In this document: one piece after another, positions 1-6,434 of the stretch
How the letters are laid out: each line of letters begins with the position of its first letter
Position numbering within the stretch: the first letter of the stretch is position 1
Assembly: GCA_030247855.1 (NCBI GenBank)
Contig: JAPDRN010000244.1
Coordinates: 1 to 22,640, forward strand
Direction: 5' to 3'
Origin: Knufia peltigerae
Taxonomy: Eukaryota; Ascomycota; Eurotiomycetes; Chaetothyriales; Trichomeriaceae
Length of the DNA: 22,640 nt
Notes under the pieces: model-generated
Told to the model about the DNA's origin: nothing
The model's database searches: none
The model's input: the letters and a program-made list of their open reading frames with translations, nothing else
Program-made: the position numbers and the translations under genes

Positions 1-73
1 CACCGGGCGTCCTTGGCCGCCTGACGGCGGCCGGATCATCCACCCCATAGGTGTCAACCTATGGCAGGACGGG
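1..73. other. Window edge with two short hairpins
   Basis: No gene can be assigned here. GGCCGCC (15-21) pairs with GGCGGCC (26-32) around a TGAC loop, but no T-run follows. In one plus-strand frame a stop falls at 22-24, so the first bases could be the tail of a gene lying to the left. A second perfect inverted repeat has 8-base arms CCATAGGT (45-52) and ACCTATGG (57-64) with a 4-base centre. The sequence reading rightward from 52 (TGTCAACC...) has the general look of an insertion-sequence end, which is inference only. Confidence 0.4.
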
Positions 74-268
74 TCAGCGGCACGGCCATTGGTAGTGCCG
101 GCCGCTGGCCGGCTGGTTCAGTAGTGCCAGCCCATGGCTGGCAGCCATAAGGTTCCCGTAGCCGTTCAATCCCTCACGAGGCATCGCCCTCGGCTTCGCT
201 GGTGCTTTATAGCCAAGGGTCCTGTCCAACTCAGGATGGCCCCTTTGGCCTCGGCCCTGGAGTTGCAT
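74..268 (-). CDS. Small ORF, possible transposase-tail remnant
   Basis: This is a 64-residue reading frame whose function I do not recognise. Two features make it more than noise. On the minus strand a perfect Shine-Dalgarno AAGGAGGT (276-283) stands 7 bases before the ATG. Residues 14-24 (LDRTLGYKAPA) also recall the H-x-x-LGY-x-TPAE tail of IS3/IS481-type DDE transposases. The second half of the frame runs straight through the GTAG repeat pair, so the original C-terminus is probably lost. Together with the repeat at 45-64 it could be the decayed end of an insertion sequence. It may equally be a chance ORF. Confidence 0.28.
   Translation of the reverse strand: MQLQGRGQRGHPELDRTLGYKAPAKPRAMPREGLNGYGNLMAASHGLALLNQPASGRHYQWPCR
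92..145 (+). repeat. GTAG (SMAG-type) REP repeat pair
   Basis: Two palindromic units lie in direct orientation. Unit 1 (92-113) starts GTAGTGCC, and its arms GCCGGCC and GGCCGGC form a tight hairpin. Unit 2 (121-145) starts GTAGTGCC and has arms GCCAGCC and GGCTGGC. A 7-base spacer separates them. The GTAG head with a GC-rich palindrome is the signature of the Stenotrophomonas SMAG family, which is mobilised in trans by RAYT (REP-associated tyrosine) transposases. No RAYT gene lies in the window. Confidence 0.85.
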
Positions 269-479
269 TCCGATGACCTCCTTGTGTCATGAATGCCGAA
301 CCTTGCGTCGAGGCTCTTTCAAGGAGCATAAAAGACCCTGCCAAGGTCGCCGAGCAGGTCGGTGGCAGGACTGCTTACACCGGGGAAGATGCGAAGGTAG
401 TCCTGAATGGTGAGGGGGAAGGTCATAACTGCCATTCCAAGAAGCAGCGATGGGTTGAGAGACCCGAAGGTGAAGTGAA
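146..479. other. Gap with a run of four hairpins, possible structured RNA
   Basis: No convincing gene lies on the plus strand. A frame from 289 to 483 exists but has no ribosome site and no recognisable motif. Four successive complementary pairings are visible instead: CCTGCCA 337-343 with TGGCAGG 363-369; GGACTGC 368-374 with G-TAGTCC 397-403; GAATGG 405-410 with CCATTC 432-437; GGGT 452-455 with ACCC 462-465. The first two share two bases, so they are alternatives or slightly shortened. Such an ordered set just before a start codon could be a structured RNA or leader, for example a fragment of a group II intron domain I, but no reverse transcriptase is present. Confidence 0.3.
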
Positions 480-737
480 ATGAAGCGGTCTATCTCGTCC
501 CGTCTGCATTCTCTGTTGGCTGAAATCGCAGCGAAGCACAGCTTTCACTTGCCTGAAGAGGGCATCAAGCACCTTGTCAAACAGGACCGCGAGTCGCTGA
601 TCGATGCATTAGCGCAGGAGTTTTCGGAGACCGGTTTGGGATCTGACGATGAGCCTAATCAACGAGGCGTCGAGATCGAAGAGATCATCGATTTCGTTGG
701 CGCTATCGCTGATCAGACTGATGCATCCAGCGACTAG
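480..737 (+). CDS. Hypothetical 85-residue acidic protein
   Basis: I do not recognise this protein. It starts basic (MKRSISSRLHSLLAEIAAKH) and becomes strongly acidic toward the C-terminus (E-x-x-E-I-I-D and a DASSD end). It is probably helical and soluble, with no signal peptide, membrane segment or cysteine. An AAGGTG-like ribosome site sits 7-8 bases before ATG 480. Its base composition is visibly less GC-rich than the genes from 952 onward, which suits recent acquisition. It ends about 35 bases before an orphan tRNA 3' end, the usual place for cargo at an island border. It could be a small phage or island regulator, but nothing in the sequence shows that. Confidence 0.5.
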   Translation: MKRSISSRLHSLLAEIAAKHSFHLPEEGIKHLVKQDRESLIDALAQEFSETGLGSDDEPNQRGVEIEEIIDFVGAIADQTDASSD

Positions 738-771
738 GCCATCGTTGATTTGGAGTCGTAGGCGGCTGGTC

Positions 772-799
772 GCAGGTTCGATTCCTGTTTCCGGTACCC
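772..799 (+). other. Orphan tRNA 3' end (T-arm + acceptor), possible att scar
   Basis: The T-stem GCAGG (772-776), the canonical T-loop TTCGATT (777-783) and the partner CCTGT (784-788, one G-T wobble) are followed by seven bases TTCCGGT, a discriminator-like A and CCC where CCA is expected. Bases 765-771 resemble a variable loop. No matching 5' acceptor (ACCGGAA) or D-arm lies upstream, so this is not a whole tRNA. Islands that integrate into the 3' end of a tRNA leave such a fragment at one border, next to the native terminator, and a terminator does follow at 813-841. The site is inferred; the tRNA pairing is seen. Confidence 0.5.
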
Positions 800-812
800 G
801 TGGTTTGTAATG

Positions 813-843
813 AAAAGCCCCGGCCTCGGTCGGGGCTTTTTGT
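813..843 (+). terminator. Strong intrinsic terminator
   Basis: Arms AAAAGCCCC (813-821) and GGGGCTTTT (832-840) pair perfectly, G822-C831 extends the stem, and a T-run follows. It works best in the plus direction, ending transcription from the island-like region before the TerY-type operon. The matching A-run on the other strand makes it potentially bidirectional. Confidence 0.9.
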
Positions 844-895
844 TTGGCCGGCACGGCTCCCAGTCGGCCCTCGCCCCTGGACCTCCAGCTCCCCC

Positions 896-901
896 TATAA
901 T
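896..901 (+). promoter_or_regulatory. Likely -10 element of the TerY-P operon
   Basis: A perfect TATAAT lies 50 bases before the first start codon of the operon. No good -35 hexamer is visible at 16-18 bases upstream, so either an activator or an alternative contact may be needed. Transcription would start near 908 and give a leader of about 44 bases. Confidence 0.5.
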
Positions 902-951
902 CGTCCCCGCAGATCACCTGCACCGGTTCACCCGCACGGAGGCTTCCCATC

Positions 952-1632
952 ATGTCCATTGCTGCAATCCCCGATGTTTCGCTGGTCGACAACAGTGAGC
1001 AGCGCACGCCGCTGATCCTGGTGCTGGACTGTTCCGGCAGCATGAGTGGTGGCCCCATCGAGCAGTTGAACGCGGGCCTGAAGCTGCTGGAGCAGGAGCT
1101 GAAAGCCGATGTGATCGCGGCCAAGCGTGTGCGCGTGCTGCTGGTCGAGTACGGCGGCATGGACAACGCGGCCATCAGCGGTGACTGGTGCGATGCGATG
1201 GATTTCACCGCGCCCACGTTGTCGGCCAATGGCACCACGCCGACCGGTGCGGCCGTGGAAGTGGCGCTGCAGGAGATTGAAGACGAGAAGGCGCGCTTCC
1301 GCCAGGCCGGCGTTGCCTACACCCGGCCGTGGCTGTTCCTGATGTCCGATGGCCAGCCCACGGACGCCTGGGAAGCGGTGGCCGAGCAGTGCCGCGAGGC
1401 CGAGCAGCAGAACAAGGTGGCGGTGTTCCCGATCGCTGTCGGTAATGCTGACATGAGCGTGCTGGGTCAGTTCAGCCGCAATGGCGAGCGCGGCGTGAAG
1501 CGCCTGCAGGGCCTGCAGTTCAAGGAACTGTTCCTGTGGCTGAGCGCGAGCATGCGGGTGGTCTCCAACTCGACGCCCGGTGGCCAGGTGCAATTGCCGG
1601 CCACCGACAGCTGGTCACAAGTGCCGGTCTGA
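952..1632 (+). CDS. TerY-like von Willebrand factor A protein
   Basis: A 226-residue vWA-domain protein. The metal-ion-dependent adhesion site is intact: D26-C-S28-G-S30 followed by MSGGPIEQLN, then T96/T98 in NGTTPTG and D133 in LMSDGQPTD. The run LVLDCSGSMSGGPI and the order of these motifs match TerY, the vWA protein of tellurite-resistance and stress loci. There is no signal peptide, so it should be cytosolic. GGAGG at 938-942 sits 9 bases before the ATG. It is the first gene of a four-gene unit, and with the next two (PP2C phosphatase, Ser/Thr kinase) forms the TerY-P triad known from comparative genomics, where the vWA protein is thought to be a phosphorylation-controlled scaffold. The usual terB/C/D/Z genes are not in the window, so tellurite resistance should not be assumed. 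The substrate is unknown. Confidence 0.88.
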   Translation: MSIAAIPDVSLVDNSEQRTPLILVLDCSGSMSGGPIEQLNAGLKLLEQELKADVIAAKRVRVLLVEYGGMDNAAISGDWCDAMDFTAPTLSANGTTPTGAAVEVALQEIEDEKARFRQAGVAYTRPWLFLMSDGQPTDAWEAVAEQCREAEQQNKVAVFPIAVGNADMSVLGQFSRNGERGVKRLQGLQFKELFLWLSASMRVVSNSTPGGQVQLPATDSWSQVPV

Positions 1633-1634
1633 CC

Positions 1635-2390
1635 ATGGCCTGGCGCGTGATGGCCGCATCGGCCACGGGACGGTCCCATCTGGACCGTGGGCAGCCCTGC
1701 CAGGACGCCTATGCGTCGGTGCAGGTGGGGCAGACATTGGTCGCGGTGGTCTGCGATGGCGCAGGCTCCGCGTCGCACAGCGATGTGGGCGCCCGGCATG
1801 TATCCAGCAGCGTGGCGGCGTCGGTTACCGGGTCCGCGCAGCTCGGCGCCGATCCACTGGCACTGCCGGTGGACGCGCTGCGCAGCATCATCGAAACCGC
1901 TGTCGACGATGCGCGCGGGCAGCTGGCGATGCTTGCGCTGAGCCAGGGCCTGAAGCTATCCGACCATGCCTGCACGCTGGTAGGGGCGGTCGCTACACGC
2001 GATGGCGGCTGGTTCTTCCATGTCGGCGATGGCGTGGCCGCCTGTGCGTTCAGCAATGAATCGCCCGATGCGGTATCGCTGCCTGCCAATGGCGAGTACG
2101 CCAACGAAACCTGGTTCGTGACCGGTGGCAATTGGCGCGAGCAGCTGCGGTTGACCCGCTTCGAAGGGACCATCGATGCGCTGGTGCTGATGTCCGACGG
2201 CGTGCAGCCGTTTGCGATGTCGCGCGCGGGCGACAGCCTGTTCCAACCGTTCATCGCACCGGTGATCCGTTATCTGGCCGGCGTGGACGAGACCCACGGC
2301 AGCCAGGCGTTGCACGCGACGCTGGCCGACCCGCGCACCGATCAGATCACCGGCGACGACAAGACGTTGCTGGTCGCCCTGCCGGCCTGA
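1635..2390 (+). CDS. PP2C-family Ser/Thr protein phosphatase (TerY-P triad)
   Basis: A 251-residue metal-dependent phosphatase of the PP2C fold. Visible motifs in order: QDAYA with metal ligand D24; CDGAGSA with D41-G42; HVGDGVA with G131-D132-G133 in place of the common GDSR; LMSDGV with D188-G189; and GDDKTLL with D241-D242. The metal-binding aspartates are therefore all present and the enzyme should be active. It is a compact single-domain form without membrane segments. I chose ATG 1635 because it lies 2 bases after the stop of the vWA gene; an upstream in-frame start would overlap that gene by about 100 bases. It presumably removes phosphates placed by the neighbouring kinase, on the vWA protein, on the kinase itself, or on the fourth gene's product. 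The substrate is inference. Confidence 0.9.
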   Translation: MAWRVMAASATGRSHLDRGQPCQDAYASVQVGQTLVAVVCDGAGSASHSDVGARHVSSSVAASVTGSAQLGADPLALPVDALRSIIETAVDDARGQLAMLALSQGLKLSDHACTLVGAVATRDGGWFFHVGDGVAACAFSNESPDAVSLPANGEYANETWFVTGGNWREQLRLTRFEGTIDALVLMSDGVQPFAMSRAGDSLFQPFIAPVIRYLAGVDETHGSQALHATLADPRTDQITGDDKTLLVALPA

Positions 2391-2394
2391 GCAC

Positions 2395-3780
2395 ATGCCC
2401 GGGCGCAGCGGCGAAAAGGTCTACGACGCGCAGCGCAGGCCGCTCACCCTGGAGCGGCTGCTCAAGAGTGGCGGTGCGGGCAGCGTGTTCACCCTCAAGG
2501 AGCGGCCGCGCGAAGTGGCCAAGCTCTACCACTCGGACAAGGACGCGCGCGTCTACGAGCGCAAGCTGCAGGCGATGCTGGAGCTGCAGCCGGACCTGCC
2601 GCCGATGGAAGGGCAGGGGGCCGACCAGGTACAGATTGCCTGGCCGATGACCCTGCTGCGGGACCGCAGTGGGCGTTTCATCGGCTTCACCATGCCGATC
2701 CTGGATCTGTCGGCTACCAGCGATCTGGAACATGTGCTGCAGGAGCGCCAGGCGCGCGCGGAAGGCCTGCCCACCGGCTTGGGCGCGAAGATGACGCTGG
2801 CCGCCAACCTGGCGGTGATGCTGGCCGCGCTGCACCGGCGGCAGCACTATGTGGTCGACCTCAAACCGCTGAACGTGCGGTTCTATCGCAGCACCTTGTT
2901 CATCGCAATGCTCGATTGCGATGGTTTCAGCATCCAGGGCAAGGGCGAGCGCTTTCCGGCCGGCCAGGTCACCACCGATTATCTGGCGTCCGAGTTCCAG
3001 CAGCCGGGGGTGAAGCCGGGCCAGGAGGAGGCGCAGGATCGATTCGCGCTGGCGGTGATGGTGTTCCAGCTGCTCAATTCCGGCCTGCATCCGTATGCGG
3101 GCCGGCCGCAGGGGGCGACGGTGCCCAGTGACCTGCCGGCGCGCATCGCCGCCAACCTGTACCCCTACGCGCGCGGCAAGCCGCATCCGCGGATGCTGCC
3201 CTCGCCGGTGAGCGGTCATGAGATGTTCCCGCCGGCACTGCGCGACATGTTTGATCGTGCGTTCTCGATGCAGGCGCGGCGGCGGCCTTCGGCGCAGGAA
3301 TGGGCCACGCTGCTGCTGGACTACGCACGGCGCAACGCCGGCCAACTGGTGACGTGTAGCAAGGATGCGGGCCACCAGCATTTTGTCGGCATGCCCTGTG
3401 CCGCCTGCGCCCGCGCCGAACTGCTGGCCGGCAGCGCACGCGCGGCGCAGACTCGCACGCGGCGGAAACCGAACAAGGCCCGCAAGCAGCGTGCACGCAC
3501 CGCCGCGCGCGTCGCCCAGGCGCAGCCGGTCGCCGCACAGGCGTCGGCGGCGAGTGGCGTTCCCGGGGTGATGTCGCGGGTGACGATGGCGGTGATCGGC
3601 ACGTTGTTGCTGGGCTGGGTGATGGGCTGGGGCATGCCGGCCTACCGCCGCTACAGCGCGCTGGTGGACCCGGGTATCTGGGATGGCGTGGGCCTGGCCG
3701 TGCAGATGGCCATGCTGGCGATCGCGATCCTGCTGTTCATCCTGTTCGTGCCGATGCTGATCATGAGCAAGCGCCCATGA
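2395..3780 (+). CDS. Membrane-anchored Ser/Thr protein kinase (TerY-P triad)
   Basis: A 461-residue protein. Residues 15-310 are a protein kinase domain: glycine loop SGGAGSVF (25-32), lysine K43 in EVAKLYH, catalytic loop VVDLKPLN with D155, K157 and N160, DCDGF (174-178) at the DFG position, YLASE (196-200) at the APE position, and D215 of the F-helix. The HRD arginine is V154, so this is not an RD kinase controlled by classical activation-loop phosphorylation. A Cys/His cluster follows (C321, H327, H329, C335, C338), then a Lys/Arg-rich linker (350-375), and two membrane segments (about 396-414 and 434-456). The kinase domain should face the cytosol. It starts 4 bases after the phosphatase stop without a good ribosome site, which suggests translational coupling, and it overlaps the next gene by ATGA. 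The target is unknown. Confidence 0.88.
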   Translation: MPGRSGEKVYDAQRRPLTLERLLKSGGAGSVFTLKERPREVAKLYHSDKDARVYERKLQAMLELQPDLPPMEGQGADQVQIAWPMTLLRDRSGRFIGFTMPILDLSATSDLEHVLQERQARAEGLPTGLGAKMTLAANLAVMLAALHRRQHYVVDLKPLNVRFYRSTLFIAMLDCDGFSIQGKGERFPAGQVTTDYLASEFQQPGVKPGQEEAQDRFALAVMVFQLLNSGLHPYAGRPQGATVPSDLPARIAANLYPYARGKPHPRMLPSPVSGHEMFPPALRDMFDRAFSMQARRRPSAQEWATLLLDYARRNAGQLVTCSKDAGHQHFVGMPCAACARAELLAGSARAAQTRTRRKPNKARKQRARTAARVAQAQPVAAQASAASGVPGVMSRVTMAVIGTLLLGWVMGWGMPAYRRYSALVDPGIWDGVGLAVQMAMLAIAILLFILFVPMLIMSKRP

Positions 3781-5789
3781 AGCTGCTGGGTGTACTGGCC
3801 GTGCTGCTGCTGGCGCTGATCGGGATGGCGCCGTTCTGGGGCGACCTCGGCGTGCTGGTCTACAGCTCGATCGGCTGGCTCGGGCGAGTGCTGTCGAGCG
3901 GCGTGTTGAGTGATGGCAGGGCGGCGTTGCGTGCTGCGCTGCTGATCGGCGGAGCGGTGTCGGTGCTGTCATTCCTGCGCGTAGCGGTGCAGGACCGGGC
4001 CGTGGACTATCTGATCGCGTCGGTGATGTTCGGCTTCCTCTCGTTCGTCATCTTTGTTGTCACCGGCATTTCCGGGGATGGCGTTGCGGGCGCGAGGAGT
4101 ATGCAAGGAGCGCGCTCGGTCGTGGTCGGCGAGGATCGCATGGCGGTTCCGCGCTGGTATTCGCGCGGTCATTTCGAGCGGGAAATGCTCAACAAGGTGC
4201 ACGAGACCGCGCGTGCCGCTGCCCGCGGCGATCTGCCGCAGACGCAGGCGCTGATGCAGGAGCTGGATCTGTGGGCGCGCAATGGCCCGGCGCTGCGCGA
4301 AGACCGCACCGAGTACGAGCGCCTGCGTGCGGCGTACAACGAGACGATCGAGACCCTTGCCGCCCGCTCCGGTCGCCGCACGCAGAGGACGGGAGGCCTG
4401 GCCAGCAATGCGGGCGCGATGGTGGATCGGCTTACCGCCGAGGAGGCGCGCGAGCTGGAACTGAAGCAGATCGAGCTGCTGCAGCAGATGTGGAAACTCT
4501 CGCCGTCGAGTACGACGGTTGCAATGCGCCTGCTGGCGACGGATCTGCAGGAGCTGGCGATCCGCTCACGGTGGTCGCCACGCAAGCCGTTCGACCGTGA
4601 GGGCGACGCGGCACTGGAAGAGCGCTTGTGGCGCATCCACGGCACGCAGGAGGTGTTGTTTGCCTATGCACCGCTGGAGGAGCGTCTGTGGAATGCCTAC
4701 GCTTCGACGATGGTCGACACGGACGAAGAGCTGGCGCTGGGCGCGCTGGTGATCGCCGGACTGATCGACCGCAGCGACAAGAACGCCTCGTCCGATCCCG
4801 CTCGGTTCGACGTGAACACGCTGCTGCTTGGCAGCGACGTGTTCATGCTCTCGACGCTGCTGGCCAGTGCGTCCGAAGACCGCATGGAGATCCTGAAAGC
4901 GCGCGCGACGCTGCTGCTGGGCGATGATGATCGGCAGGCGAAGGCAGGCAAAGGCAATGCGCCGGACGCCGCAGACCCTGCCGCAGACCCCGCTGGCCCG
5001 GTTGTCTCGGTGCCTTCGCCGCCGGCGGTCACGAAAGCGGACACCACCAGGCAGGCGCAACGCGCGATGCCGCCAGCGGGCATGCTGGTCGATCGCAAGG
5101 GTCTGGCGCTGCGTACGTCACCTTCTCTGCCGCCGTCGTCGCCACCAGCAGAGTATGGGCAGGTGCTGGTCGACCTGCCCGCCGCCGGCTTCAAGGACCT
5201 GCGCCATGGCATCCCACTGCGTGCACCTGTGGAGGCCGACAGCATGGTGACCCTGCAGGTGGATGTCTGGCAGACCGGCGTGGTTACAGCGGTGCTGGTG
5301 GAAGGCAGCAGTGGCAGCGCCCAACTGGATGAGGCCGCGCGCCGGGGCGCACGCACCTGGCTCAGCGCGTCGAAGGTGCCCACAGGCGGCGAGCGCAGGC
5401 AGGTGACGGTCGTGTTCAAAGCGCCGGTGGTTGCCGCACCACCGCCGATGACCGTGGACGCACCATTGCCGATTGCTATGAGCCCGCCGCCGCCCCAGCT
5501 GAACCCCGAGCAGACGCTGGGCGCGCAGCTGGCGGCGATGGCGCGCCGGCAGCCGCCGCGTTATCCGCGTGGAGACGGGGAGACGGTGCCCGAAGGCAAC
5601 GTCGAGCTGCTGATCACCCTGTCAGCCGAGGGGCGCGTGCTCGATGTGACCGTGGACCGCAGCAGCGGACATCCTGCGCTGGATCGCGCGGCCCGTGAGG
5701 CTGCGCTGAAATGGCACGTCACCCCCGCGCGGCCGCTGACCACGCTCAAGCAGATTTCCCTGCGCGTGCCGGTGCGGTTCCAGGGCTGA
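3777..5789 (+). CDS. Membrane protein with two tandem TonB C-terminal domains
   Basis: A 670-residue protein. The N-terminus has membrane segments at about 4-20, 52-70 and 78-97, with a possible fourth hydrophobic stretch at 24-40. Residues 130-385 form a mostly helical, charged middle region of unknown family, in which the motif LEERLW occurs twice (280-285, 300-305). A Pro/Ala-rich linker follows (395-460). Residues 487-550 and 590-669 are two TonB_C-type domains. The second has the full signature: PPRYP, G-N-V-E-L-L, SAEGRV, VDRSSGHPALDRAA, W-x-V-x-P. The first has EGSSGSAQLDEAA but lacks the PxYP start. Classical TonB has one membrane segment, so this is not ordinary TonB, and no exbB/exbD is nearby. 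The start ATG overlaps the kinase stop. Topology is uncertain: three segments would put the TonB domains in the periplasm, but Arg-rich sequence after segment three argues for caution. Confidence 0.8.
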   Translation: MKLLGVLAVLLLALIGMAPFWGDLGVLVYSSIGWLGRVLSSGVLSDGRAALRAALLIGGAVSVLSFLRVAVQDRAVDYLIASVMFGFLSFVIFVVTGISGDGVAGARSMQGARSVVVGEDRMAVPRWYSRGHFEREMLNKVHETARAAARGDLPQTQALMQELDLWARNGPALREDRTEYERLRAAYNETIETLAARSGRRTQRTGGLASNAGAMVDRLTAEEARELELKQIELLQQMWKLSPSSTTVAMRLLATDLQELAIRSRWSPRKPFDREGDAALEERLWRIHGTQEVLFAYAPLEERLWNAYASTMVDTDEELALGALVIAGLIDRSDKNASSDPARFDVNTLLLGSDVFMLSTLLASASEDRMEILKARATLLLGDDDRQAKAGKGNAPDAADPAADPAGPVVSVPSPPAVTKADTTRQAQRAMPPAGMLVDRKGLALRTSPSLPPSSPPAEYGQVLVDLPAAGFKDLRHGIPLRAPVEADSMVTLQVDVWQTGVVTAVLVEGSSGSAQLDEAARRGARTWLSASKVPTGGERRQVTVVFKAPVVAAPPPMTVDAPLPIAMSPPPPQLNPEQTLGAQLAAMARRQPPRYPRGDGETVPEGNVELLITLSAEGRVLDVTVDRSSGHPALDRAAREAALKWHVTPARPLTTLKQISLRVPVRFQG

Positions 5790-5827
5790 TAGCGGAGGCA
5801 GGGTACGGGCCGGAGGCAGTGGTCGTT

Positions 5828-6256
5828 TCATCGACTGGCTCCGTTCGCAGGCCCCTTCAGTTCCACCGTGTTGCCGTCCGGATCCTTGAAGTACAACGAC
5901 AAGCCATCGCCCTCGGCGCCGAAGTTGACCTCGGCCGGCCCCAGTACCGGCACGCCGTGGGCCGCAAGGTGGGCGACCAGCGCGGTTTCGTCGAAGGGCT
6001 CGACGCGCAGGCACAGGTGGTCGACGTTGCGCCCTTCGCTGCCCGGCCCGCTACCGCCGTGGCGACCGAGCGTGCCGTCCAGGCTGACCAGATCGATCAT
6101 CGACGTGCCCGCACGCAGGTGCACCAGGCCCAGGTGCTCGCGCCGCCACACCGCCACGCACCCCAACACCTGGCCATAGAAGGCTTCGCTGCGGGCCAGC
6201 TCGCGCACCCGCAGCACCACATGATCGATGCGTTCAACGCTGAAGGGTCTGTCCAT
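5828..6256 (-). CDS. VOC superfamily (glyoxalase/dioxygenase-fold) protein
   Basis: A 142-residue vicinal-oxygen-chelate protein with two beta-alpha-beta-beta-beta halves. The first begins IDHVVLRV (H12) with AFYGQVLG; the second begins VDHLCLRV (H80) and ends LYFKDPDGNTVELKG (E132). H12, H80 and E132 sit at usual metal-ligand positions. The expected second ligand, often Glu, falls near MIDLV (D55), so metal binding is likely but less certain. Length and motifs suit the small single-chain VOC proteins (lactoylglutathione lyase-like, fosfomycin-resistance-like and others), and the sequence does not decide which reaction. The start is well supported: on the minus strand GAGGAG stands about 6 bases before the ATG. 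It converges on the TonB-domain gene with 38 bases between them and no clear terminator. It is divergent from cyoA. Confidence 0.85.
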   Translation of the reverse strand: MDRPFSVERIDHVVLRVRELARSEAFYGQVLGCVAVWRREHLGLVHLRAGTSMIDLVSLDGTLGRHGGSGPGSEGRNVDHLCLRVEPFDETALVAHLAAHGVPVLGPAEVNFGAEGDGLSLYFKDPDGNTVELKGPANGASR

Positions 6257-6291
6257 GCCGGGCTCCTCGAAGAATGGGAATTCAAGACTTG

Positions 6292-6305
6292 CTGAACCTG
6301 TTCAG
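6292..6305. promoter_or_regulatory. Perfect dyad CTGAAC-CT-GTTCAG, operator candidate
   Basis: Six-base arms are separated by two bases and lie 36 bases upstream of the VOC start codon. Size and spacing suit a dimeric repressor (for example MarR or TetR class) acting on the VOC gene. The regulator is not in the window. Symmetry is seen; function is inferred. Confidence 0.35.
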
Positions 6306-6393
6306 TCCACTTTGCCGAACGAGGGGCCTCGACGTCCCCGTGGCCGATGCTACGCTGCCGTCCCCGCGCGTTCTGCCCGTCGCAATGGCGCGG

Positions 6394-6410
6394 TGCGACA
6401 ACGTGTCGCA
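6394..6410. promoter_or_regulatory. RegA/PrrA/RoxR-like dyad upstream of cyo
   Basis: TGCGACA (6394-6400) and TGTCGCA (6404-6410) are perfect inverted arms around ACG. The core reads GCGAC-N5-GTCGC, which fits the GCGNC...GNCGC pattern described for the redox response regulators RegA/PrrA (RoxR in pseudomonads), known regulators of terminal oxidase genes. It lies about 75 bases upstream of the suggested cyo -10 element. Confidence 0.45.
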
Positions 6411-6434
6411 TCCAGATCCGGGCCTTTCCTGCGC

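Noticed and set aside
146..737. Complete group II intron or retron
   Set aside because: Hairpins are present, but there is no reverse transcriptase and no recognisable intron domain V; at most a fragment.
609..1238. Minus-strand frame containing ETGIEPATSRL
   Set aside because: This peptide is a familiar false translation of a tRNA 3' half. It led to the tRNA-fragment call instead.
952..1632. Part of a tellurite-resistance (ter) operon
   Set aside because: The vWA protein is TerY-like, but no terA/B/C/D/E/Z gene is in the window; the triad also occurs apart from tellurite resistance.
2347..3972. Minus-strand frame of 541 codons opposite the kinase gene
   Set aside because: It is rich in Arg, His, Gln and Pro with no domain, which is typical of the antisense of a GC-rich gene, and the plus strand has a clear kinase.
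3777..5789. Ordinary TonB energy transducer
   Set aside because: Several membrane segments, two TonB_C domains, no Pro-Glu/Pro-Lys spacer and no exbB/exbD nearby.
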